DNA from: Lachnospiraceae bacterium
Lineage (GTDB): Bacteria; Bacillota; Clostridia; Lachnospirales; Lachnospiraceae
DNA length: 64,000 nucleotides
Direction: 5' to 3'
NCBI GenBank assembly: GCA_017444015.1
Contig: JAFSXN010000139.1
Span: 55,562 to 119,561 of the forward strand
A program made the position numbers and the translations under genes. The notes under the pieces are model-generated. The model was given only the letters and a program-made list of their open reading frames with translations. It had not been told where the DNA came from and searched no databases. This document shows, piece after piece, positions 52,801 through 61,800 of the stretch (position 1 is its first letter; every line of letters begins with the position of its first letter).

Positions 52801-54617
52801 CAAATAGCTCAGAGCAGGTTAGCAGCGATACTGCATATGCATCGGCGTATTACAAGTATGGCAGCTTTACTTCGAACCAAAATGGAGAAATCCATGTAAC
52901 GAACCTGCCGTGGGATGATTATTACTTTATCGCGACTGAGGCACCTACAGGATATGTTATGAATACAGATTCTTTTGGGGGCGAATATATTGTAAAGACA
53001 TTTACTGTAGATTCGTCTTTGACTTCGTTTGATCAAACGTTTGAGGTGATGTTTGTAAGCAATTATCAGGCTGTGCCGTCTGACAGGATAATTACGTTGC
53101 AGGGAGGACATACAGCTTTATTGACGGATGACAGTACATTAAAGATATTGAGCCTTGCAACGAATATGCCTGTTTCAATATCCTCCTCCCCCCTGGTTGG
53201 AGAAGATGGGGAGGTTTATGTAGACGACACTGATACGCCGATTGTTATCACAACTTTGATCATTGAAAGCGATAGCGGAGTTCCCACAGGAGCATATTTT
53301 ATTCTTCCAAAGGAAATTACGCGGATTCAAAGCGTGATTCCAATAGATGTGGAGACAAACGGTGATTTTGATTATATGCTTCGCTTTATTATTTCCAATA
53401 CACCAGATTCTGTTTTGGGAATTTACTCGTCATATGGATCTGCTCACATAGAATTTGATTATCTTGAAGCGGTGAATACCTGGTCTATTGGCGACAATTC
53501 AAAAAGCTTTGGTGAATTGATGCGGATCATTGAAAATAGCGAAATAAAGACCAGATATGGTAAATATGCAATAACCAGTGGGAAAATAGGGAATATTGAT
53601 TGTTATACTAAAGCAACAGTAGCCCCTGGCGTAGTCAATATATATACAGGAGAAGGGGGCTATAATCTTTATAGTTGGTTAGAGCTATTCGGGACAGATA
53701 CGAATGCTGGCGGCGAGGTACCGGACGGAGCCAGGATATTCTTTTCAAGTGAAGATATGGGTGAGGATTTATGGTATTCAGGAGATGACAAATTATGTCT
53801 GAAGTATGAAAATGGTAAGCCTGTATATTATGACGAATCAGGGATTGCCAGAACTGTAGAGTTTGTTACGGTTGATGGGGTAAAATTCCTGAAAGCGACA
53901 GCATCAGGTAATAGTGGGAATTCGGTTTTTTATGACTCTCATATGGATGTTGTACCTAGTGTTACCAGGGACGGTGTGACAGCTTTAGTTCAGAATGGTA
54001 TTCTTCGGACGTTTGGGGAGGGAAATTTGTATTCGATGGTAAGTGATTTTGATCAATCAATAAGGGATTCAATAACAGTTGCTAATATTGGAAACGGAGT
54101 TACGGGTATCGGAGCCTACGCATTTGAATTTCTTTCTAATCTTAGGACTGTCAATGTTGGAGATGGAGTGGAAACAATTGAAGGTTACACGTTTAGCGAT
54201 CACACTTTAATAACGGATATTACAATGTCTTCCTCGGTGAAGTATATAGGCGAGGGTGCTTTCTACAATTGTACGAATCTGGTGAATATTACACTGTCGC
54301 CAAACATTACAAGAATAATTGATAAACTTTTTTGGGAATGCCATTCGTTATCCAGTATTATGATTCCTTCAGGTGTAACGTCTATAGGTGAGTTAGCTTT
54401 CGGGGAATGTATTTCACTAAATGAGCTTAGTTTGCCTTCCTCTGTCACAACGATACATTATTCTGCGTTTTCAGGTTGTACAAGTTTAACTGATATTTAC
54501 TATGCCGGAACAAAAGAGGAGTGGGGGGCTCTTACAACTAACAGTGGCTGGAGTTCAGTTACCCCAAGCTCGACAGTAACGGTACATTGTTCCGATGGTG
54601 ATATGGAACAGAGTTAG
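49839..54617 (+). CDS. Membrane-anchored FecR-domain adhesin-like protein
   Basis: A 1592-residue protein (1579 if it begins at ATG 49878). A basic cytoplasmic N-terminus and one membrane anchor (about 48-70) are followed by a FecR-type domain (about 75-260) with hallmark MVVGIRGT at 176-183. A Ser/Thr/Pro-rich stalk (about 328-560) contains 18-bp tandem repeats coding PEITTA. Cna-B/SpaA-like domains follow (about 575-1070; LAGATLRLTR; YMLTESKAPEGYY), then a less clear region, and a BspA-type leucine-rich repeat block (about 1410-1580; VTGIGAYAFEFL). No LPXTG; the N-terminal anchor would hold it. First gene of the cyclase operon. Confidence 0.88.
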   Translation: MSIIPGWQRSRYVMSNTKKGSTSEKPGNNKKERSERRENSLQNEYRQSVKLLLMIFGFVTALVIGIYFLSESRYSAATMRLRRIEGTVRLEAEGSARTILRNMKLHDGNALNTDEQSLASISLDDTKLVTLEELSRAEFYQKKKELELKLTDGRLYFDVSKKLEDDETFDIRTSTMVVGIRGTTGYVCVDEEGHDGIFLLDGKVHLTGINPVTGETKEIDIEAGERAWTYLYYDREKDTVTFEKEELSEEDIPVSVVVKLVEDEALLDQVCEETGWDKEKLLDIAEEANEEDIYGDSEISVLHYKNREAVRRWEIEEELIADAEGGADQAFASGAPTPAAVTSEPIPSPTPVVTETETITTAEETSTQTSTESGTGTVTSVPTPTSALRSSNTGTTTSNTTTTTTTTTTPASSVTGSPSSGGTTGSGSGSGVTTTIIETVIEPTTTVSNPDSTETQQTEDSSSEDEQEETPRRRVTPTVAPVVSRVPTTTPEITTAPEITTAPEITTAPTITAEPTQLVTAVPTVVTGSGITATPSTPTAEPGVTGTPTGTPEPTESDTIYVEGMITWVDLEGASHPLPTINLKRDGVTVDSKGATGNEFTFGPLDKYDSEDSGHRYTYSIEAVELTDYIVVIGSPEQDVADDGGTIYSYEITATRKDEFISIYGDLGWNDSGNVSERPMPVILLYADGEYKKSYTAGTTDSEYAFENLLRYRNANGVLKEVTYSVLSDELTGYSVTPTSGYTISLESGKTSYEGNTFTYTPSMISIAKVDKSSKDSLAGATLRLTRVSTGLEVESWTSTDKPHSVMALIQGEQYMLTESKAPEGYYTAEAVTFTVTGDEQAITMEDEPVIGSLRLTTVDSETKVPIAGALYRICNVSGEALTMVDAGTAGEYEYSSAGNLEQLLTSSEGILRVSGLPYGTYYAEAVSVPEGYSAPSSRSIFTISVAGTGAQVRYELAKKTGSVTLSVVSDMGNPIVGVEFELYSKMPNSSEQVSSDTAYASAYYKYGSFTSNQNGEIHVTNLPWDDYYFIATEAPTGYVMNTDSFGGEYIVKTFTVDSSLTSFDQTFEVMFVSNYQAVPSDRIITLQGGHTALLTDDSTLKILSLATNMPVSISSSPLVGEDGEVYVDDTDTPIVITTLIIESDSGVPTGAYFILPKEITRIQSVIPIDVETNGDFDYMLRFIISNTPDSVLGIYSSYGSAHIEFDYLEAVNTWSIGDNSKSFGELMRIIENSEIKTRYGKYAITSGKIGNIDCYTKATVAPGVVNIYTGEGGYNLYSWLELFGTDTNAGGEVPDGARIFFSSEDMGEDLWYSGDDKLCLKYENGKPVYYDESGIARTVEFVTVDGVKFLKATASGNSGNSVFYDSHMDVVPSVTRDGVTALVQNGILRTFGEGNLYSMVSDFDQSIRDSITVANIGNGVTGIGAYAFEFLSNLRTVNVGDGVETIEGYTFSDHTLITDITMSSSVKYIGEGAFYNCTNLVNITLSPNITRIIDKLFWECHSLSSIMIPSGVTSIGELAFGECISLNELSLPSSVTTIHYSAFSGCTSLTDIYYAGTKEEWGALTTNSGWSSVTPSSTVTVHCSDGDMEQS
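51309..51380 (+). repeat. 18-bp in-frame tandem repeat in the stalk region
   Basis: Three units (51309-51326, 51327-51344, 51345-51362) encoding PEITTA, the first two identical, plus a diverged fourth unit to 51380. Copy number could vary without frameshift and change stalk length. Confidence 0.8.
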
Positions 54618-54633
54618 GGAAGAAAGGACTTCA

Positions 54634-56445
54634 ATGAACATATCCGCAAAAAATCTGATCCGAAATCTGAGCATCGCCCTTTTGGGGGCGGTGCTTGTAA
54701 TTCTTCTTGCGGGGATGGGGGCTTTAAAGCGCCTGGACCGGTGGGTGCAGGACAAGTTGTTTCAAAGGCCTTCGCTTGTTTCGGAGGATATCGTTGTCAT
54801 CGGGATCGACGAGGAGGCATTAACAAGGCTTGGAGGCTACGGGACCTGGGATCGGAATATCATGGCGCAGGCTCTCGAAGCGCTGGCAGCCGATCCGGAG
54901 AGGCTTCCCGCTGTCGTTGCCATTGATACGCTGTACGCGGGAGAGACCGATCCGGAGGCGGATGCCCATCTTGTCGAAGCGGCTAAAGGCCTGCCCGCCG
55001 TTGTTACGGCTGCCTCCGCTGCCTTTGGGGAGGAGGTCCGGGTCGATGAGGGCGGAAGTCTTTCTTTGGATAACTATGTTATTGTTCAGTACGAGGAGGC
55101 TTTTGATGCCCTGCGGGAAGCGACTACGGAGGGGCATATCAACGCCATGCTCGATATGGACGGCATCATGCGTCACGGGCTTTTATATGTAGATCCGCAG
55201 AGTGACCGCCGTGTTTACTCGCTTTCCTATGAAGCCGCAAGACTTTATTTAGAGCAGCAGGGAGAGCAGATCCGGTTTCCTGTCACCGATGCCCGGGGAG
55301 ATTTCTATATTCCGTTTTCCGCGAGACCCGGTACTTATTATGACGGGGTGTCTGTCGCAGCCCTGATCGCGGGAGAGGTTCCGGCAGATTACTATGCGGG
55401 AAAGATCGTACTGATCGGTCCGTATGCCGCAGGCCTCCAGGATGCCTACTTTACCCCGATCGACCGGGCGGAGCAGATGTACGGGGTAGAGCTTCAGGCG
55501 AATGTGATCCAGATGTTTATCGACAATAACTTTAAACGGGAGGCTTCAGGCGGACTCCAGCTGTTACTTCTGTTTTTTCTGTGCTTTCTGTTGTTTTTCC
55601 TGTTCCAGAGCCTGTCCATCGTTCCGTCCTCGATCCTTTGCGTCGTAGCGGCAGCAGGCAGTATTGTCCTTCCGATGCTTATGTATCAGAATGGGCTGAT
55701 CACACATCCGCTGTGGTATCTGTTTGGCGCGGTAATACTTTATATTGCCTCCATCGCGATCCGCTATGTCGGTGCTGCTCTGGAAAAGCAGCAGGTCACA
55801 AGGACCTTTGAGCGGTATGTGGCTCCGCAGATCGTAAAGGAGATCCTGAAGGAAGGAACCGAGAGCCTGTCTCTGGGGGGAAGGCTTTGCGAGATCGCGG
55901 TGCTGTTTGTAGATGTCCGGGGCTTTACGACTATGTCGGAGCGAATGTCGCCGGAAGAGGTGGTTTATATCCTGAATAAATATCTGACCATGACCAGCAG
56001 TTGTATTGAGAAAAACCGGGGGACTCTGGACAAGTTTGTCGGCGACGCGACTATGGCCTTCTGGGGCGCGCCCCTTGCCGAGCCGGACAGTGTGTATCTT
56101 GCCGTAAAGACCGCCCAGGATATCGTGGAGGGAGCGGAGAGGCTTTCCGAGGATCTGAAGGAGGAGATCGGCGAGGAATTAAGGGTCGGTGTCGGTGTGC
56201 ATTTTGGCCCGGCAGTCGTCGGAAATATGGGCTCAGAGCGCCGTATGGACTTTACCGCCATCGGTGATACGGTAAATACGGCAGCGAGGCTTGAGGCAAA
56301 CGCTCCGGGCGGAAAGGTCTATATCAGCAGAGCCGTGGCGGATGCGCTTTCCGGGCGGATCCGGACGGTTTCCCTGGGGGATACGGTAAAGCTAAAGGGC
56401 AAGAAGGAAGGCTTTGAGGTTCTGGAATTAAAAGAGATTTTCTGA
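54634..56445 (+). CDS. CHASE2-domain class III adenylate/guanylate cyclase
   Basis: A 603-residue membrane enzyme. An N-terminal helix (about 9-30) leads to an extracytoplasmic CHASE2 domain (about 35-305; VIGIDEEALTRLGGYGTWDR; VLIGPYAAGLQDAYFTP). Three close helices follow (about 308-385). The cyclase domain (about 420-595) has both metal-binding aspartates, Asp427 in FVDVRGF and Asp471 in VGDATMAFWG, and DFTAIGDTVNTAARLE. It should make cAMP or cGMP in response to an external signal. GAAAGGA fixes ATG 54634; the frame is open from 54595. It begins 16 bp after the FecR protein gene. Confidence 0.94.
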   Translation: MNISAKNLIRNLSIALLGAVLVILLAGMGALKRLDRWVQDKLFQRPSLVSEDIVVIGIDEEALTRLGGYGTWDRNIMAQALEALAADPERLPAVVAIDTLYAGETDPEADAHLVEAAKGLPAVVTAASAAFGEEVRVDEGGSLSLDNYVIVQYEEAFDALREATTEGHINAMLDMDGIMRHGLLYVDPQSDRRVYSLSYEAARLYLEQQGEQIRFPVTDARGDFYIPFSARPGTYYDGVSVAALIAGEVPADYYAGKIVLIGPYAAGLQDAYFTPIDRAEQMYGVELQANVIQMFIDNNFKREASGGLQLLLLFFLCFLLFFLFQSLSIVPSSILCVVAAAGSIVLPMLMYQNGLITHPLWYLFGAVILYIASIAIRYVGAALEKQQVTRTFERYVAPQIVKEILKEGTESLSLGGRLCEIAVLFVDVRGFTTMSERMSPEEVVYILNKYLTMTSSCIEKNRGTLDKFVGDATMAFWGAPLAEPDSVYLAVKTAQDIVEGAERLSEDLKEEIGEELRVGVGVHFGPAVVGNMGSERRMDFTAIGDTVNTAARLEANAPGGKVYISRAVADALSGRIRTVSLGDTVKLKGKKEGFEVLELKEIF

Positions 56446-56463
56446 AGAGATAAGGATTTTCTG

Positions 56464-57261
56464 ATGCAAAATACACATAACATGACGTTAAGGATTTTAG
56501 GCGCGAGGGGTTCGATCCCGGTAAACGGAAAGGAAACGGCGCAGTTTGGGGGCTCGACCTCCTGCTATCAGATAGAGGCCTGCGGTCAGACAATCTTTCT
56601 GGATGCGGGAACGGGCTTAATTAATGCGCGCCCGGAGAATGACAGGATATCCATTCTTTTGTCCCATACACATATCGACCATCTACTGGGACTTCCTTTT
56701 TTTGCGCCTATGTTTTCGGGGCAGGCGGAGATCGATATCTACGGAGCCAAAAGAGGGGATCTTACGGTAAAGGAGCAGGTAGAGCGGTTTCTGTCTCCTC
56801 CTCTTTGGGCCTGTACGATCGAGGCTTACCCGGCGAAGGTGAACTTTATCGACGCTGTATACCCGATGCAGCTCGGGGAGGTAGAGATCGAGGAGCTTTC
56901 CGGGAATCACCCGGGCGGGGCTTCGATTCTTAAGCTGAGCCTTGATAGCGTTTCCGTGGTATATGCCAGCGACTATGAGCATACGCCGGGGAAGCAGAGG
57001 GAACTTGCGGAATTTGCGAAGGGCGCGGCACTGATCCTCTATGACGGGCAGTATACCGAGGAAGAGTACCTGAAAAGAAAGGGTTTTGGGCATTCCACAG
57101 TGAGCGAGGGTCTGCGTCTTTTCGCGGAGAGCGGCGCGAAGAGGCTTGTGTTTGTACATCACGATCCCTTTCATTCAGATGTTATGTTAACCAACCAGGA
57201 GAAGGAGCTTACGGCTGCGGGAGTCTCGTTTGCAAGAGAAGGGGAGATCATTACGCTATGA
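56464..57261 (+). CDS. Metallo-beta-lactamase-fold hydrolase, possible cyclic-nucleotide phosphodiesterase
   Basis: A 265-residue soluble protein. Metal-binding motifs are visible: SHTHIDHLLG (HxHxDH), NHPGG, YASDYEH and a final VFVHHDP. The opening LRILGARGSIP and FLDAGTG are typical of the RNase Z/phosphodiesterase branch. Next to a nucleotide cyclase, hydrolysis of the cyclic product is the most economical guess, but no specificity residue proves it. It lies 18 bp after the cyclase gene and overlaps the next gene by four bases. Confidence 0.88.
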   Translation: MQNTHNMTLRILGARGSIPVNGKETAQFGGSTSCYQIEACGQTIFLDAGTGLINARPENDRISILLSHTHIDHLLGLPFFAPMFSGQAEIDIYGAKRGDLTVKEQVERFLSPPLWACTIEAYPAKVNFIDAVYPMQLGEVEIEELSGNHPGGASILKLSLDSVSVVYASDYEHTPGKQRELAEFAKGAALILYDGQYTEEEYLKRKGFGHSTVSEGLRLFAESGAKRLVFVHHDPFHSDVMLTNQEKELTAAGVSFAREGEIITL

Positions 57262-58706
57262 AACAATATTCTGTGAACCGGCTGGCAAAGATCGCGATCT
57301 CACTTTCGATCGAGAAGGATCTGGACAATCTTCTGGACGCGATCCTGAAGGAAGCGATGCAGCTGACCTCCTGCGACGGCGGTACGGTGTATATTTATGA
57401 TCCGGAGAACGACTGCCTGCATTTTCATCGCATGATCACGGTCTCAAAGGGGATATCCTCCGGTGGTCACGAGAGCGAGATCACGCTGCCTCCGGTCAAG
57501 CTGACCAGAAAGAATGTCTGTGCCTGCTGCGCGATGGATAATAAGCGGATCAATATCGCGGATGTTTATACATCGGATACCTATGATTTTTCCGGCGCGC
57601 AGAAATACGACAGCTTAAACGATTACCGGACCGCATCTATGTTAGTGATCCCCATGGAGGACAGCAGAGGGAATGTGATCGGTGTGCTGCAGCTGATCAA
57701 CGCGCTTAGCGAGGAGGGTCATACGATACCGTTTGCGGACGAATATGAGGAGATCATCGCGGCGTTAGCGTCGCTTGCGGCAATCAGCCTGACCAATCGG
57801 AAGCTGGCGCAGGATGTGTCGGATATCCTGCATTCCTTTGTCCGGGTCATGGTGGAGGCGGTCGATAAGAGGACTCCTTACAACGCTTCTCATACGAGAC
57901 ATATGGTGCGTTACGCGGAGCGGTTCCTGCTGTGGCTGGACGAAACGGAGCATCCCTTACGGTTTCCCGAAAATGACAAGGATCCGTTCTTAATGAGCGT
58001 GTGGCTCCACGATATCGGAAAGCTCGTGGTGCCGCTTGCCGTGATGGATAAGCCGACGAGACTCGGAGCAGCCTGGGAGAGGATCAAGAGCAGGATCGAG
58101 ATCGCAAGGCTGATGGTAAAAGTCAGGGGCTTGCAGCATCCCGAGGAGCAAAGTAAGTGTACGGAGGAGGAAAAGGCGCTTTGCGATGCCTGGGAATTGA
58201 TCCAGGAAGCGGATCAGGCTCCGTTTCTTCCCGGAGATCGGATCACTGAGCTGAATGAGCTTTCAAAGCTGTCCTGCGCTACGATCGACGGTGGTATCAT
58301 CCCGCTTTTAACGGAGGATGAGCTTACCGCTATTACGGTCAGGAAAGGAACGCTTACGGACGCGGAGCGGCGGGAAATGGAAAAGCATGTGGAGTATACC
58401 GCGGATTTTCTGAATAAGATGAAATTCGGCGGATATTATGAGAAGGTTCCCGAGTGGGCTTCCTCGCATCACGAGTTTTTGAATGGAAGCGGGTATCCGG
58501 CGCATAAGACGGCGGAGGAGCTGCCGAAGGAGGTCAGGCTGCTTACGATTCTTGATATCTTCGACGCGCTGACGGCGGAGGACCGGCCGTATAAGCCCCC
58601 GATGCCAAAGGACAGAGCGTTTATCATTCTTCACGATATGGCTGCGGAGGGAAAGTTGGATGAGGAGCTTGTCGCGCTGTTTGAGGAGAGCGGAGCGTGG
58701 GAGTAA
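57258..58706 (+). CDS. GAF and HD-GYP-like phosphohydrolase
   Basis: A 482-residue soluble protein. An N-terminal GAF domain (about 15-180) leads to an HD domain with HTRHMVRYA, WLHDIGKLV (His251-Asp252) and HHEFLNGSGYP (His404-His405-Glu406). The last motif differs from the usual HHExxDGxGYP by Asn for Asp. About 100 residues are inserted between MDKPTRLG and KGTLTDAE, which are normally close. It might degrade c-di-GMP or another cyclic nucleotide, with GAF as the sensor. It is the last gene of the cyclase operon, coupled by ATGA. Confidence 0.9.
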   Translation: MKQYSVNRLAKIAISLSIEKDLDNLLDAILKEAMQLTSCDGGTVYIYDPENDCLHFHRMITVSKGISSGGHESEITLPPVKLTRKNVCACCAMDNKRINIADVYTSDTYDFSGAQKYDSLNDYRTASMLVIPMEDSRGNVIGVLQLINALSEEGHTIPFADEYEEIIAALASLAAISLTNRKLAQDVSDILHSFVRVMVEAVDKRTPYNASHTRHMVRYAERFLLWLDETEHPLRFPENDKDPFLMSVWLHDIGKLVVPLAVMDKPTRLGAAWERIKSRIEIARLMVKVRGLQHPEEQSKCTEEEKALCDAWELIQEADQAPFLPGDRITELNELSKLSCATIDGGIIPLLTEDELTAITVRKGTLTDAERREMEKHVEYTADFLNKMKFGGYYEKVPEWASSHHEFLNGSGYPAHKTAEELPKEVRLLTILDIFDALTAEDRPYKPPMPKDRAFIILHDMAAEGKLDEELVALFEESGAWE

Positions 58707-58722
58707 CGACAGTCTCTGGGAA

Positions 58723-58751
58723 TTGACAACGGAGAAAAAGCGTTTTACCAT
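58723..58751 (+). promoter_or_regulatory. Promoter of the transglutaminase protein gene
   Basis: TTGACA (58723-58728), 17-bp spacer, TACCAT (58746-58751), with a consensus -35. It separates this gene from the cyclase operon. Confidence 0.6.
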
Positions 58752-58829
58752 AGAGAAATAAGAGAGGGATACAGCATCGAAGGCAGCTGCAGTCAGCTTG
58801 CGTTTCGTATGAAAGGAAGGAAACAGCTT

Positions 58830-61800
58830 ATGAAATACTTTAAAAAATGGACCGGATTACTTGCGTTACTGTTGAGTCTGTCATTATTACCCGGAAATTA
58901 TATTTCCGTTCTGGCAGCCGAGCCTGACAAGGTTACGCAGAAGCAGGAGATAGTGGACGAGGCGGAGACCGAGGTAGTAGAGGCGGAAGCGGATTCGGAA
59001 GAGTCAGGAACCGGCTTTATCGATGTGTCCCAGTGGGTCATTCAGGAAGGCGGCTCTCCGAAAGAGAAGGAAGCAGCTTCTGAATCAGAGACCGATGCGC
59101 TGAGTGCCGTCGCTGCCGGTGATCTTAATGGAGCCACAAATGCAATTTATAACGGGCTGAAGGACAAGGCTTCAACTATTTCGCTGAGTTCCTATCGGAT
59201 AACCCGTGATGATGCCGCGGATGTATATTGGTCTGTTTTAAATTCTCATCCCGAACTGTTTTATGTGACATCAACAATTCGTTATTCTTCTTCCGGAGGA
59301 TATGTCACGATTATCACCCCGACATATCGCTCAGAGTATACGGATGCCATGGTGGATGAATTCAATTCAAAGGTGAATGAAGTCCTGTCAGGGCTCAGGG
59401 ATGATTGGAGCGATGCGGAGAAGGCCCTTTATCTTCACGACTGGCTTGTAACCAACTGTGAGTATGATACGAGTCTTCAAATACGTGATGCCTATCAGGC
59501 TATTGTAAAAGGGACCTCAGTCTGTGAGGGCTATGCGCTGGCTTATGAGTATCTTTTACAGCAGGCAGGGCTAGAGGGACAGGTTGTGACAAGTAACGCC
59601 CTGAATCATGAATGGAACCTTGTTTCGATCGGGGGGCAATGGTATTATGTCGACTGTACCTGGGATGATCCTACAAACAGGGATGGATTGTTTTGCAAGC
59701 ACGGTAATTTTCTCAGAAGCAGAGAGGGGACCTATAATGCGAAAAGTGACGGCGGAAAGGGTCACGTGTCGACAGACTGGGTTGGAGGCGAGACGGCTGA
59801 AAATGTTTATAATACCATAGCAGGCGGGACGGACTATGACAGCTTTATCTGGTCTGAAACAACGTACAGGCTGCCGCAGCTGGGTCTAAAGATTCTTGTT
59901 ATAAGCGGCAGCTCTGGAAAAATATATGACTTTAGCAATGGCTCAACAGAAACATACAATATTCAAAGCGGAATATGGTATGCCTGGGGACAGCAGAGTT
60001 ACTATACTTCAGGTTTTCCGGGGAGTGTCTGCGTCGGGGACAAGTTTTATTATTCGACGCAGGATAGCATTTACAGCTTAATGACCGACGGACAACAGGA
60101 GAAGCTATATAGCCTGAGCTCGGATGAGAGCAGCATCGGATATATTTATGGCCTTTCGGCAAAGGGCAATACGATCTCATATTATCTGAAACAGAGTCCG
60201 AACGATATGGAGGCGTTAAAAATCGGAACTTATACGGTATCTGACGTTGTTATCCCGACAGCTGCTGTGCCGTCTGCGGGTAAAGCCTCCGAAAGCAGCT
60301 GGAAAATAGGGGAAAAGCTTGTTCTGACCTGCGCAACGGGCGGCGCCAGGATTTATTATACTCTGGACGGTTCAACACCGACACTTTCATCCAGCCTCTA
60401 TGACGCAAATCATGGACTCGTGCTTGATAAAAGTTTTTCCGGAAATACTGTCACATTAAAGGCGATCGCGGCAGCGGAGGGCTATAATAACAGCTCCGTA
60501 GCGACCTATAGCTATACGGTTGTTTCACAATCCAGGCTGGATATCTATCAGGGAAATACACAGATTTCTAACGGCGGACAATGCACTGCTTCAGAAGATA
60601 CCGAATTCAGCGCGAAGCTTTATGATACAGACGGGAGCCTGATGAATAACGCTGTGATCTCCTGGAGCAGCTCAGACGAAGCAGTAGCTGTGATCAACGA
60701 AGGGAAGGTCAGCATAAAATCAAACGGGACTACAAGGATAACCGCCACCGGAAAGGTATCGAACGGAAAAACCGTAACCTCCGGATTTGATCTGATCGTG
60801 AATTCGGAAAAACCTAAGGCTGATCCTCCGACAGCCTCCGTTGAAAGCGGCAGTGAGCTAAAGGTCGGTTCCGTTATCCGGCTGAGTTCGAATGCTTCCG
60901 CCGACATTTATTATACGTTAGATAGCACTTCTCCCACAAGGGATTCCGCAAAATACAATTCGGTGACCGGTATTCCCATCACTGAGGATATGGCCGGAAC
61001 GAATATCGTTATTAAGGCGATTGCTGTAAAGGAAGGATACGAGGATAGTACAGTCGCGACCTTTACATACAAGGTTGCGGACAGTCTGGCAGAGATCCGT
61101 CTGAGTGCAGAGAAATTATCCATTACCCCTTTGGCCGATCAGACTTTGACCGCGACGGTTACTGATGCGGATGGAACAGAAGATAAGGGGGCTGAGGTAA
61201 CGTGGAATAACGGGAATCCGACCGTCCTGACACTTACTCCGAACGGGCAGACGGCAGTTTTGAAAGCGGTATCGGAAGGAACGTCAGTTATCACTGCGTC
61301 CGTCGTGCTTTCAGGAAAGAAATTCGAGGCGAAATGCACCGTGACCGTAAGCCTTCCGCAGGCGGAGAAGCCCTCCGCAACTCCCGAAGGAGAGAGTGAG
61401 CTTAACGTTGGGGATACGGTCTACCTGTACTCCGGGACTACAGGGGCAAGCATATATTATACGTTCGATAGCACTTCCCCCACAAGGGATTCCGCAAAAT
61501 ACAATTCGGTGACCGGTATTCCCATCACTGAGGATATGGCCGGAACGAGTATCGTTATTACAGCAATCGCTGTGAAGGACGGATATAAGGACAGTCCTGT
61601 CGCAAGCTTCCGATATGAGGTTCAGGAGATCAAGAAGCAAGAGTCTTCGGCCTTAAATCCTGTGCCGGATCTGAAGAGGGAAGAACTGTATCTGGTAAAA
61701 AAGCAGAGCTTTACGCTGACAAACGGGAAAGGCCTGAGAACGACAGCCGCAAAAGTGGTTTCCCTGACCAATGCGGGAAAGCTTACGGCAAAGGGAGAAG

